Shown here piece after piece: positions 16,069-24,505 of a stretch of 31,488 nt of DNA. Position numbers and translations under genes: made by a program. The DNA comes from an uncultured Clostridium sp. (GTDB taxonomy: Bacteria; Bacillota; Clostridia; TANB77; CAG-508), in assembly GCA_946498265.1 (NCBI GenBank), contig CAMMNR010000003.1:1-31488 (forward strand). Reading direction: 5' to 3'. Within the stretch, counting starts at the first letter, position 1. Every line of letters begins with the position of its first letter. The notes under the pieces are model-generated. The model was not told the origin of the DNA. It saw only the letters and a list, made by a program, of their open reading frames with translations, and made no database searches.

Positions 16069-16107
16069 TGTAATAATATTTTAATATTTCTGTAATATAA
16101 TTGTAAT
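16069..16107 (+). promoter_or_regulatory. Four 11-bp-phased half-sites upstream of sepF promoter (WalR/PhoP-like)
   Basis: On the plus strand, hexamers start at 16069 (TGTAAT), 16080 (TTTAAT), 16091 (TGTAAT) and 16102 (TGTAAT), exactly 11 bases apart. The last two form a perfect TGTAAT-N5-TGTAAT. The array ends 13 bases upstream of the -35 box of sepF. The layout, including the weaker second site, copies that before rsmD. This is the form of an OmpR-family activator site. WalR, which controls cell-wall and division genes, is the best named match; PhoP is the alternative. Confidence 0.6.
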
Positions 16108-16215
16108 ATTTCTTTTTTATTTCGTCCTATATTATCGGAATATGTCGGTCCCCACGAAACCCGCTTAAAATATAATATATATACTATTCCTTTCATAGGG
16201 GATGAAATTAATATT

Positions 16216-17481
16216 TTACTCTACTTTACTTAAATCTGGATTTAAAACTATTTCATCATATAATGATATTTTTTTATAATTTGCTATTTCTTCATTTGAA
16301 AAACCTAGTTCTTTTAATTCTTCACTTTCATATGATTCTACTATAGAATAGCTTTCTCCTTCTTTAGTTACTTTTACTAAAATCTTATTTAAATATCCTG
16401 CTCTTTTTCTTACTACATAATTCAAATCATTTTCTTTTACTATCGCTTGATTTGGTACTTTTAGACCTTGTGCATCCCACCATATTAAATCAAATGATAT
16501 TTTTCTGTAATTTATTAATTCTTCTATTCCTTTTTCTATTTTTAACATTAACAAAGTATCATCTTCACTATCATTTGCTATATTTACAATTTCTGCTGGA
16601 ACTTCTTCATTATTAGATAATCTAACTTTTACTTTATCTCCAACTTGAGCTTGTTTAGCATCTTCTGAACTTGATACAGTGGCTATGTAGCATACAAAAT
16701 TGTCAATTATTTTTCCACATTCTTCACTTGTCGCTACCACTTTTCCTGTTTGTAAATTTAGGCTTTCTAAATATTCTTTACTTAATTCACTAAAACAGTC
16801 TGGTGTTAATGTTTCCTCTAATCCATCTACTTTATATGATACTATTCCACTTTTTGGTGCGTTTACATATTCTGCTCCTGAGTTTAATTCACTTTCATAG
16901 TTTTTTCTTTCTTCTATTAATTGTTTTAAGTATGAACCTTGTGGACTGCTTTCTCCTGCAATTTTGGCTTTTTTGCTAACTAAATCATCTATTTCTTTTT
17001 TATATTCTTCTAATTTATTAACATCTGTAATTTCATTTATCTCTTTCATTTTTTCGTCTATTTGATTTTCTAAAAGTTTTATATCTGAATTTGAGTTAAC
17101 AAAACTGTTATCTTGTTCCATTGCTTCTTGTATTTTTACATCAAGTTCTTCTATATTTTTTTTCAAATTTTCTTCATTATTACTATAATATCTAAAAATC
17201 GCTTCGTCTTTTGCTGCTCTTTCTCCTTCTAATTTTATTTGTTCCATTCCATTCTTATAATTTGTACCTCTTACAACTTGTTCATCTCTTATTACATATC
17301 CTATATCTGTTTCTTCTAAATATAAATTTCCTTCTTCAACAGTGAAAGTATCAGTTGGCTGTTTTATTAATAAATATAGTGTATATACAAGATAGCATAA
17401 TATTAGTATTAAAACTATGTATAAAACTATTTTTCTTTTATGTTCTTTAATTATTCCCTTCTCTTGTTTCTCTTTTTTCAA
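16216..17481 (-). CDS. HlyD-like membrane-anchored adaptor, division-cluster type
   Basis: A 421-residue protein with a basic N-terminus, one membrane helix (~17-38) and the rest outside. It has an N-terminal barrel-sandwich half (FTVEEGNLYLEETDIGYVIRDEQVV), a coiled-coil hairpin (~95-200), a second lipoyl-like half (VNAPKSGIVSYKVDG) and a C-terminal beta domain (VPNQAIVKENDLNYVVRKRAG). This is the HlyD/RND-adaptor fold. Members of this type are encoded beside sepF in Clostridia, without a transporter, so a role in envelope or division is more likely than efflux. The start is TTG at 17481 with GGAGGG 6 bases upstream, overlapping the miaA stop by four bases (TTGA). About 230 bases separate it from sepF. 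Confidence 0.8.
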   Translation of the reverse strand: MKKEKQEKGIIKEHKRKIVLYIVLILILCYLVYTLYLLIKQPTDTFTVEEGNLYLEETDIGYVIRDEQVVRGTNYKNGMEQIKLEGERAAKDEAIFRYYSNNEENLKKNIEELDVKIQEAMEQDNSFVNSNSDIKLLENQIDEKMKEINEITDVNKLEEYKKEIDDLVSKKAKIAGESSPQGSYLKQLIEERKNYESELNSGAEYVNAPKSGIVSYKVDGLEETLTPDCFSELSKEYLESLNLQTGKVVATSEECGKIIDNFVCYIATVSSSEDAKQAQVGDKVKVRLSNNEEVPAEIVNIANDSEDDTLLMLKIEKGIEELINYRKISFDLIWWDAQGLKVPNQAIVKENDLNYVVRKRAGYLNKILVKVTKEGESYSIVESYESEELKELGFSNEEIANYKKISLYDEIVLNPDLSKVE

Positions 17482-18398
17482 TTCATTCCCTCCAAAATAA
17501 TTTTTATATTATTTTGTAAATTGTCTTTCCCTTTTATCCATATTGTTTGTTTATTTTTCCTAAACCAAGTCAACTGTCTTTTTGCATATCTTCTAGTTTC
17601 CATTTTTATTTTTTCAATCATTTCTTCTTTTGTAGCTCTTCCTTCTAAATATTCAACTACTTCTTTGTATCCTAAACCTTGCATCGCTGTTGGGAATTCT
17701 TTATATTTTCCTAGTATTCCTTTTACTTCTTCTATCAAACCTTGTTTTATCATTATATCTACTCTTTTATTTATTCTATCATATAATTCTTCTCTATCCC
17801 AATCTATTGCATAGATATGGTAATCGTATTCTACTTCTTTTCTTCTTGATTCTATTTCTTGTTGTGTTTTATTTTTTCCTGTTGCTTTATAAATTTCTAA
17901 TATTCTTAAAATCCTTTTCTTATCATTTGGACTAATTTTTTCGATAGCTTGTGGGTCTATTTCTTTTGCTTTTTCATATAAATAGCCTAATCCTTTTTCT
18001 TCTACTTGCTTTTCTAGTTTTTTTCTATAATTTTCATCGAATTGTATATCTTGATATTCTATTTCATAAATTAAACTATCTATATATAATCCTGTACCTC
18101 CAACTACTATCGGAGTTTTTCCTTTCATTATAATTTGTTTTATTGCTTTTTTAGCATCTTTTTTATAATCTGCTACACTATATCTTTCATTAGGTGAAAC
18201 AAAATCTATTAGATAATGTTTTACTCCTTGCATCTCTTCTTGTGTTGGTTTTGCTGTTCCTATATTCATATCTTTATAAATTTGCATAGAATCACAAGAT
18301 ACTATTTCTCCATTTATTTTTTTAGCCAATTCTATTGATAGCGCTGTTTTTCCTGATGCTGTTGGCCCACATATAACTATTACCTTTTTTTTGCTCAT
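17478..18398 (-). CDS. miaA: tRNA dimethylallyltransferase
   Basis: Transfers dimethylallyl from DMAPP to N6 of A37 in tRNAs reading UNN codons. The 306 residues are normal. P-loop CGPTASGKTALSIELA lies at residues ~10-25. DSMQIYKDMNIGTAKPT is the DSxQ substrate-recognition motif. HYLIDFVSPNERYSVADY and VGGTGLYIDSLIY follow, and the C-terminal KRQLTWFRKN is the tRNA-contact motif. The ATG at 18398 has AAGGA 10 bases upstream. It follows mutL and a small membrane gene, the common mutS-mutL-miaA neighbourhood of Bacillota, and overlaps the HlyD-like gene by four bases. Confidence 0.97.
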   Translation of the reverse strand: MSKKKVIVICGPTASGKTALSIELAKKINGEIVSCDSMQIYKDMNIGTAKPTQEEMQGVKHYLIDFVSPNERYSVADYKKDAKKAIKQIIMKGKTPIVVGGTGLYIDSLIYEIEYQDIQFDENYRKKLEKQVEEKGLGYLYEKAKEIDPQAIEKISPNDKKRILRILEIYKATGKNKTQQEIESRRKEVEYDYHIYAIDWDREELYDRINKRVDIMIKQGLIEEVKGILGKYKEFPTAMQGLGYKEVVEYLEGRATKEEMIEKIKMETRRYAKRQLTWFRKNKQTIWIKGKDNLQNNIKIILEGMN

Positions 18399-18451
18399 TT
18401 CTAGTTTTCCTTATTAATGTTATTTAGGTTTTACTGGTTACCTATAACCAC

Positions 18452-18910
18452 TTAATATTGTAATTTTATAGTATTTTCTAGATTTTTTTGAGTTTCATAA
18501 ACATTTATAATTCCATTTTGTATATCTTTTAAATATCCACTTTCCATTATTAAGCATAATATAAGAACTACTATAATAACCATTACCCTTTTGCTTACCT
18601 GATTTTTTTCTATATCTTCATCATTAATCCTACTTAATAATTTTGATAAATATGGTAATACTATTAAAGAATTCAATCCTGCAAAGATTAATATTAATAT
18701 ATTTCCTATGTCTTTTTCCATTTGAGCATTTTCATATGTTATTCCTGTTTTTGATATATTAAATGTTATCATTGTTACTATATACATTATTATTAGTCCT
18801 ACAATTGTATATATAATTTTTTTACCATGTTCTATTCCACTTAAGTTGTGCCATGTCCATGCAAGTACTATTAAATATATTATTATTGTTGTGATTATGA
18901 TTAAAACCAT
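18452..18910 (-). CDS. Small four-helix membrane protein, unknown
   Basis: A 152-residue integral membrane protein I do not recognise. Hydrophobic segments are at ~2-18, ~31-50, ~68-90 and ~107-124, and the last ~25 residues are polar. A WTWHNLSGIEHGKK segment follows the first helix. The ATG at 18910 has AAGGAG 6 bases upstream and starts 13 bases after the mutL stop, so it is co-translated with mutL and precedes miaA by 53 bases. It has no visible enzyme motif. No function is proposed. Confidence 0.75.
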   Translation of the reverse strand: MVLIIITTIIIYLIVLAWTWHNLSGIEHGKKIIYTIVGLIIMYIVTMITFNISKTGITYENAQMEKDIGNILILIFAGLNSLIVLPYLSKLLSRINDEDIEKNQVSKRVMVIIVVLILCLIMESGYLKDIQNGIINVYETQKNLENTIKLQY

Positions 18911-18923
18911 TTTTTACTCCTTA

Positions 18924-21371
18924 TTATTTTCTTGAAAATTTTCTTTCTATATCATATTTTGACATTTTAATCGCTGTTGGTCTTCCATGTGGGCATGTGA
19001 ATGGATTTGGTAGTTCTAATAATTTACTCATTAAACTATTTACTTCTTGTACTGTTAATGCCATATTTGCTTTAACAGCTGCTTTACATGCTACTGTTGC
19101 TATAAATTTTTCTTCTTTTTCTTGTTTTGCTGTTCTTGCTACTGTGTTTATTTCATCTAGAGTTTCTAGAAATAGTTCTTTTGTATCTAAATCTACACAT
19201 ACAGTTGGAACTCCTGTTAGTTTTATTGTGTTTTCTCCAAATTCTTCTAAACTGAATCCAGCTTGTCTAAACATATTAAAATTGTCTTTTGCTATTTCCA
19301 TTTCTTTATGTGTTAATGTTATTATATCTGGCAATAATAACATTTGTGAGTCTTTTGAACTATCACTATAATAATTTTTCTTTACTTTTTCATACATAAT
19401 TCTTTCATGTGCTGCGTGCTGGTCTAATATGTACATTTCTTGGTCAATTTCTAATATTATGTATGTTTTAAATACTATTCCTATAAATTTGTATGCTGGC
19501 TTTTGATATTTCTCGTCTTTCTCAAATACTGATATATTATTTTTTATTATATCTATTGCACTTGCTCTTTTTTCTTTTTCTTCGTCAGTTTCTTTTTTCT
19601 CTTCTATCGGTTTTCTTCCAAATAATTTTGCATACATTTCTTCAAAGTTTTCTGATACTACTTTTGGATTATCATTTAATTCTTGCATTTTTTGTTTGAT
19701 TTCTTTGAATTCTTGCTTTATTTCTGGATTTTCTATTTCTTCTATTTTTTTGTTTTGTTCTTCTAATTTTTCTTCTGCTTTTTTCTTTTCTTCATCAGTT
19801 AATTCTTGATTTTCTGATATTTGAATGTCTTCTTTTAATTGTGTGTTTTCTTCTACATTAGTATCTATTGAATCTAATTGTGGCTTTTCTGTTTTGTTTT
19901 CAATGTTTAATTTATTTTCTTCTTTATTATTTAAATCTAATACATTGCTTTCTTTCTTTACGTTATAACTATAATTTTCTGATTCTTCTTTTAATGAAAC
20001 TGGTTCTATGTTCTTTTCTTTTAGTTCTTGTTCTATTTTTTCTTTCATTTGCCTTAGTTGATTTAATACATCTGATGTATCTATTGGTTCACCTATATTG
20101 ATTTTTTCTTTCTGAGTAATTGGATTACTTTCAATATTGTTGGCAGTTTTTTGTTTATATACATCTTCCAATATATTATTTGTCTTTATTCTACTTTCTT
20201 CATCTGTATATTCTTCTATTTGTTTTTCATTTTGTTTTCTGAATCCAAATAATCCACTTGAATTATTTTCTTTTTTTGCTTCTTTTAAATTTTTTAGTCT
20301 CTCATCAAATGTTAAACTTCTATTATTTATTAAGTTTCCTGATACGTTATTTTCTAGCTTTTTCTCACTATTTGCTACTAATTCAGTTTTTAATAAAGTG
20401 TCTTTTATTGCGTGATATACTGATTGAAATATTTTATTTTCTTCTTCAAATCTTACTTCTAATTTAGCAGGATGAACATTCACATCCACTTTTGCTGGGT
20501 TGATTTCTAAATTTAATACAACAAATCCAAATTTTCCAATTGGTATTAATCCTTTATATGCTTGTTCTGTTGCTGACGTAAGTATTTTATCTTTTATATA
20601 TCTTTTATTTACAAAAAATAGTTGATTAGATCTATTAGATCTTGCTATTTCCGGTTTTCCCACAACTCCAGAAATTTTAACATCTTCATATTTGTAGTTA
20701 ACTTCCATAACTGCATTTGATATATCTTTTCCATAAATACTATATATTACTGTTTTTAAATCTCCATTTCCATTTGTTTGTATAACTGTTTTCCCTGTAT
20801 TTATTAACTTAAACGCTATGTTTGGATTGACTAGTGCAATTCTAGTTATTACATCTTCAATATATCCTGATTCTGTATAATCTTTTTTTAAGAATTTATA
20901 TCTTACAGGTGTATTAAAAAATAAATTTCTTACTGTTATAGATGTTCCTGTTGGACATCCAGCTTCTTCTTTATTTAAAATATTCCCTGCTTCCACTACA
21001 ACTTTATATCCTATATCTTGTGTACTTGTTTTTGATACTAATTCTACATTACTAATTGCCGCTATACTTGCTAAAGCTTCCCCTCTGAATCCCATTGAAG
21101 TTACACTATTTAAATCATCTGCACTTCTTATTTTGCTTGTTGCATGTCTTTCAAATGCAATTTCTAAATCATCTTGTGCTATTCCTTTACCATTATCAGT
21201 AACTTTTATGTATGATATTCCTCCATTTTTTATTTCTACTGTTATGTTTGTGGCTCCTGCATCTATTGAGTTTTCTATCATTTCTTTTATTACTGATGCT
21301 GGTCTTTCTATAACTTCGCCTGCCGCTATTTTATTTATAGTTAATTCATCTAATAATACTATATTTCCCAT
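18924..21371 (-). CDS. mutL: DNA mismatch repair endonuclease MutL
   Basis: Couples mismatch recognition by MutS to strand incision. The 815 residues are long for MutL (often ~600-680). The N-terminal GHKL ATPase shows MIENSIDAGA, DNGKGI, GFRGEALASI and NTPVRYKFLK within ~1-330. The C-terminal dimer domain has the metal-dependent nuclease motif DQHAAHERIMYEK, then VACKAAVKAN and CPHGRP, so this is the nicking type used where MutH is absent. The extra length is a ~280-residue Glu/Lys/Asn-rich linker. A TTG at 21389 is in frame, but GGAGG directly precedes the ATG at 21371, which is chosen. A GTCCC palindrome lies just upstream. mutS is not in the window. Confidence 0.96.
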   Translation of the reverse strand: MGNIVLLDELTINKIAAGEVIERPASVIKEMIENSIDAGATNITVEIKNGGISYIKVTDNGKGIAQDDLEIAFERHATSKIRSADDLNSVTSMGFRGEALASIAAISNVELVSKTSTQDIGYKVVVEAGNILNKEEAGCPTGTSITVRNLFFNTPVRYKFLKKDYTESGYIEDVITRIALVNPNIAFKLINTGKTVIQTNGNGDLKTVIYSIYGKDISNAVMEVNYKYEDVKISGVVGKPEIARSNRSNQLFFVNKRYIKDKILTSATEQAYKGLIPIGKFGFVVLNLEINPAKVDVNVHPAKLEVRFEEENKIFQSVYHAIKDTLLKTELVANSEKKLENNVSGNLINNRSLTFDERLKNLKEAKKENNSSGLFGFRKQNEKQIEEYTDEESRIKTNNILEDVYKQKTANNIESNPITQKEKINIGEPIDTSDVLNQLRQMKEKIEQELKEKNIEPVSLKEESENYSYNVKKESNVLDLNNKEENKLNIENKTEKPQLDSIDTNVEENTQLKEDIQISENQELTDEEKKKAEEKLEEQNKKIEEIENPEIKQEFKEIKQKMQELNDNPKVVSENFEEMYAKLFGRKPIEEKKETDEEKEKRASAIDIIKNNISVFEKDEKYQKPAYKFIGIVFKTYIILEIDQEMYILDQHAAHERIMYEKVKKNYYSDSSKDSQMLLLPDIITLTHKEMEIAKDNFNMFRQAGFSLEEFGENTIKLTGVPTVCVDLDTKELFLETLDEINTVARTAKQEKEEKFIATVACKAAVKANMALTVQEVNSLMSKLLELPNPFTCPHGRPTAIKMSKYDIERKFSRK

Positions 21372-21402
21372 TTTTCCTCCATACTTCAATCATTTATATA
21401 GG

Positions 21403-21441
21403 GAATAGGGAAAAAAAAGGGCGTCCCCTTTTTCCCTATTC
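21403..21441. repeat. GTCCC palindrome overlapping secF-like stop
   Basis: A 13-bp perfect inverted repeat (GAATAGGGAAAAA at 21403-21415 and its complement at 21429-21441) with a 13-base loop holding GGGCGTCCCC. The loop can itself extend the stem. The TAG stop of the secF-like gene (21438-21436) is part of the right arm. It belongs by motif with the elements at 2260, 9300 and 28309. Confidence 0.85.
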
Positions 21442-22092
21442 TTCTTTTTCTTTGATTTTTTCTAAATTCTTTTCAAATTTTGTTGTTATTCCAATTAGTG
21501 TAAGCATATATACTATTAGGACTAATGGTATAGTTAATCTTCCTATTGGTATTCTTGTTATTGCCATTATACTTAATAAGACTAGTTGAGTTAAAATACA
21601 TATACCTATAGTTTTTAGTATTACTTTTGCTGAATTTAATTTATGATATCTTATTGCCATATAAATTATTATTATAACTGTTGCTATAATAAATGGTGTT
21701 ATATATGGTCTTATTATGTCTCTTCCTCTTGTATGTGGTACTGTTAATATCTCTGTATCTTCTGCTACTAATTCTGTCCCATATTTTTCGTTTACTTTTT
21801 CAACTATATTGTTTCTTTGCTCTTCTGTTATTTCTTCTGCTATAATACATACAGTATCTTTATATAATTCTACTTTTTGTATTATTACTTCTTGATTATT
21901 TAATACTTCATCTGTAATATTTTTTATGTCTGATGTTTCGAATTCTTTTCCTAAATTTAGTTCTATTTTTTGTGATGCTTCATATCTTAAGTCAAAATTT
22001 AATCCTATATTTGCTGTTACTAATATTCCTGCTATTATTACTAATATTAAAATTATAATAAGTATTTTATTTTTTGTTGTTAAATTTTTCAT
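21436..22092 (-). CDS. Divergent, short SecF-like protein
   Basis: A 218-residue membrane protein placed where secF is expected, right after a secD-like gene (47-base gap). One N-terminal helix is followed by GLNFDLRYEASQKIELNLG (the SecF GIDFxGG region without its paired glycines), an extracytoplasmic P1-like domain, and only about three further helices (~130-205). Canonical SecF has six helices and about 300 residues, with a DTIVVFDRIRE segment in the fourth; here that part reads MLTLIGITTKFEKNLEKIK and the protein ends. The stop codon lies inside a palindromic element, so the C-terminus may have been cut by its insertion. The start has AAAGGA about 12 bases upstream. Reduced or altered function is likely. 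Confidence 0.7.
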   Translation of the reverse strand: MKNLTTKNKILIIILILVIIAGILVTANIGLNFDLRYEASQKIELNLGKEFETSDIKNITDEVLNNQEVIIQKVELYKDTVCIIAEEITEEQRNNIVEKVNEKYGTELVAEDTEILTVPHTRGRDIIRPYITPFIIATVIIIIYMAIRYHKLNSAKVILKTIGICILTQLVLLSIMAITRIPIGRLTIPLVLIVYMLTLIGITTKFEKNLEKIKEKEE

Positions 22093-22139
22093 TTTTTTCT
22101 CAATCCTTTCGTATAGATGATTATGGTTATTTCAACCTC

Positions 22140-23588
22140 CTATCTTTCTGTTTTTATACTCAATATATTTTTTGTTATAATTATATTATATATTGCCATC
22201 AATAATATTCCCCAGAACATTACCATTCCAAAACTACTGATAGGAACCCAATTTATAAAACTAAATGCTATTACTGTTATACAAATTGGTATAATTCTTA
22301 TAAAGAATCTTTTATTTGTTTCTTTGCTTATTTCAGCTATTTTTTCATCTTTTTGTTTATTTATTCTTGATAATAAACTATTAATAAATATATAATTTAA
22401 TATTAGTACTAATCCTATTCCAAATAATCCTTCTATTGATAATATTACATTTGCATATCTTATAACTAATAAGAATAATGATGCTAATCCAACATATGAA
22501 AATACTCCTAATATTCCAAGTGTCTTAAATCTTATTATTAATACTATTAATGCAATTGCTATAATCGCTAATACTACATATTCTACTATTTGTAATTGTT
22601 CATCTGTTATATCTGAGAAAATATATTCATTTCCTTCTAAGCTATATTTTAATGGCATATTTCCACAATCTAACACTACAGCCATTCCACTAGCTCTTTG
22701 CACATTTTCAGTTAAAGTTTTTTCATCTGATGAAGTTTGTCCTACTGTTAATTGTAGAAGTCCTGTTCTTAATGGTTCATCAAAACTTGTTGTCATTATT
22801 TCTTCATCATCTATTTTCATAATTATCTCTTTTGTTTCTTCTGTTTCTTCTTCTGTTGAAGTATCATCTGTTGTCGCGTTTTCATCTGTTGTTGTATTTT
22901 CATCTGCTGTTGTATTGTCTGAATCTTCTTCCTTAGTAGCATAATTTGTACTTATTTCTTCTAGTTTTTTAGCTCCATCTTTTGTGAATTCTATACTTAA
23001 ATATATGGCTGTTCCTCCTGTTCCTGTAGCTGAACCTGCTCCATACATTACATCAGCTTTTTTTATATCACTATTATCCATTAGAACTTCTTGTGTTTGA
23101 CTATCAACTATTTCAAATTTTCCCATTGATGTTAAACTACTTATGACGAAATCTGTATCATCATTATCAGTTAATTCTATTACAATATCTCCATTTGTTT
23201 CATCTAATTTTATTACATAATTATCTACATTTAGCTCTTTTAGCCTTTTTTGTATAATATTTTTTGATGCTTCATAATTTTCCTTATTTAATAAATCCTC
23301 ACTATTATATGGCTGTTCTTCCTTAGTATATCCATTTTCTGCAAGTTGTTCATCGGTAAGGTCTTCTGCATCTGTTACTTCATTTCCTTCAGAATCTTTG
23401 ATTACTGTTTCTGTTCCTTCATCTAACTTTAATCTTATTACTCTTGCACCTTCCAAGTCCATTGCATAAGAGTATTCTTTTACTTTATCTTCCATTCTAT
23501 TTTGTGTATGAACATATACACCCAAAAAAGCTACCATTGTTACTAATATAACTATTAATATAAATGTAATGATTTTTATTTTCTTCAT
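22140..23588 (-). CDS. secD: Divergent SecD-like protein
   Basis: A 482-residue homologue of SecD, which with SecF uses the proton gradient to pull secreted proteins out of the SecYEG channel. An N-terminal helix (~5-27) is followed by a P1 domain with KNIIQKRLKELNVDNYVIKLDETNGDIVIEL-like features, a low-complexity Thr/Asp/Glu insert near 225-260, and a second domain ending GMAVVLDCGNMPLK. Five C-terminal helices complete the topology. The helix carrying GMAVDANVLI in normal SecD reads LFGIGLVLILNYIFIN here and has no acidic residue, so the proton relay is probably lost. Overall SecD identity is good; activity is in doubt. The weak AAAGGA site is 13 bases from the ATG. Confidence 0.8.
   Translation of the reverse strand: MKKIKIITFILIVILVTMVAFLGVYVHTQNRMEDKVKEYSYAMDLEGARVIRLKLDEGTETVIKDSEGNEVTDAEDLTDEQLAENGYTKEEQPYNSEDLLNKENYEASKNIIQKRLKELNVDNYVIKLDETNGDIVIELTDNDDTDFVISSLTSMGKFEIVDSQTQEVLMDNSDIKKADVMYGAGSATGTGGTAIYLSIEFTKDGAKKLEEISTNYATKEEDSDNTTADENTTTDENATTDDTSTEEETEETKEIIMKIDDEEIMTTSFDEPLRTGLLQLTVGQTSSDEKTLTENVQRASGMAVVLDCGNMPLKYSLEGNEYIFSDITDEQLQIVEYVVLAIIAIALIVLIIRFKTLGILGVFSYVGLASLFLLVIRYANVILSIEGLFGIGLVLILNYIFINSLLSRINKQKDEKIAEISKETNKRFFIRIIPICITVIAFSFINWVPISSFGMVMFWGILLMAIYNIIITKNILSIKTER
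22864..22917 (-). repeat. Three tandem 18-bp coding repeats in secD-like gene
   Basis: Units 22864-22881, 22882-22899 and 22900-22917 (plus strand TCATCTGTTGTTGTATTT with few changes) each encode a six-residue N-x-T-T/A-D-E/D-type unit. Because the unit length is a multiple of three, copy changes by slippage would keep the frame and vary the extracytoplasmic insert. Confidence 0.75.
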
Positions 23589-23654
23589 TTTTATTCACAT
23601 TCCTTTCTCTAAATACAAGTTTGGTTAGAAAAGTATTTTTCAACTTTCTACGCT

Positions 23655-24314
23655 TTACAATAATTTCGTATCATTTATAACTAATTCAAACCATATTTTT
23701 AAATACTTAGCAGCGTATTTACTCATCATTGTCCTATCCATAAATATTTCGAAATAATCAAGTACAGGACATAATTTTGTATCTATTGTTAAATTTAATA
23801 ATATTTTTCTTTCTTCTACGTTTAAATCAAGTTCTGCATTTGTTACTGCATAATTTACTCTATCATGAATATCGAATGTCGAAAGATTTTTATTTGTTAC
23901 CCTGTCTCTATGAACATCTGATTTATCAGCAAGTATTATCGCCGCTGAAATATCGCTTATTGCTGTTCCTGTATTTTCATCATGATTTCCTATTGCCATC
24001 ATTATTTCTGTTCTCTCTTCAACTGGCATTCCCATATCTTTTAAAATGTTATATGCAAGTATTGCTCCACTATGAGCATGGTCCGTTCTGTTTACACAAT
24101 TTCCTATATCATGTAGATATCCAGCTATTTTTGCAAGCTCTACGGTTCTTTCTGAATAACCCAATTTTTCCAAAATATCACCGGCTCTTTTTGATACTAT
24201 TGATATATGTCTATGACTGTGTTCTGTATATCCTAAACTATCCAATTGTTTTTGTGCACCTTTTATAAGTGCTTCAACTTCTTCATTTTTTCTAACTTCT
24301 TGTAAGGTTATCAT
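23655..24314 (-). CDS. HD-domain phosphohydrolase
   Basis: A 219-residue metal-dependent phosphohydrolase of the HD superfamily. Visible ligands are HSHRHI (~33-38), the diagnostic HD in AGYLHDIGN (~70), DHAHSGA (~81), GNHDENTG (~111) and the late Asp in LADKSDVHRDRV. Members may cleave nucleotides or cyclic dinucleotides, but the substrate cannot be read from sequence. No membrane or signal segment is present. The ATG at 24314 has AAGGAGG 7 bases upstream, and a good promoter lies ahead. It comes 66 bases before the secD-like gene and may lead that operon. Confidence 0.88.
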   Translation of the reverse strand: MITLQEVRKNEEVEALIKGAQKQLDSLGYTEHSHRHISIVSKRAGDILEKLGYSERTVELAKIAGYLHDIGNCVNRTDHAHSGAILAYNILKDMGMPVEERTEIMMAIGNHDENTGTAISDISAAIILADKSDVHRDRVTNKNLSTFDIHDRVNYAVTNAELDLNVEERKILLNLTIDTKLCPVLDYFEIFMDRTMMSKYAAKYLKIWFELVINDTKLL

Positions 24315-24342
24315 TTTTGCCTCCTTGTTTTTGTCTTTCTAG

Positions 24343-24371
24343 ATTTTATATTAAAAATCAAAAAATATCAA
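24343..24371 (-). promoter_or_regulatory. Promoter of HD / secD-like operon
   Basis: Minus-strand TTGATA (24371-24366), 17 bases, TAAAAT (24348-24343). It is followed by a ~30-base leader and the GGAGG site of the HD gene. It lies after the terminator of the TasA/SipW-like cluster, so a new transcript starts here. Confidence 0.6.
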
Positions 24372-24450
24372 CTACTTTTTGAAAAAATATTAATTTAATA
24401 AATTTTAGATATTTAGAGTGTTTTTTGACTGTGGTTTTTAATTAAATCTT

Positions 24451-24498
24451 AAAAGGACTAATATCTGCATATATATTACTACAAATCTTAGTCCTTTT
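24451..24498. terminator. Terminator of the TasA/SipW-like cluster
   Basis: An 11-bp perfect stem AAAAGGACTAA / TTAGTCCTTTT with a 26-base AT-rich loop, starting 7 bases after the last gene's stop. A T-rich tail is present on both strands, better on the plus strand, so termination may be bidirectional. Confidence 0.7.
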
Positions 24499-24505
24499 TA
24501 TATTT

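Noticed and set aside
16110..16170. Possible structured RNA or riboswitch upstream of sepF (TTTCGT ... ACGAAA pairing)
   Set aside because: Only a 6-bp outer stem, located upstream of the sepF promoter and downstream of the HlyD-like stop; no known riboswitch core recognised.
22100..22140. Frameshift joining secD-like and secF-like genes into one SecDF
   Set aside because: The secF-like frame has its own ATG, hydrophobic start and AAAGGA site, and the secD-like protein ends after its sixth helix as expected.
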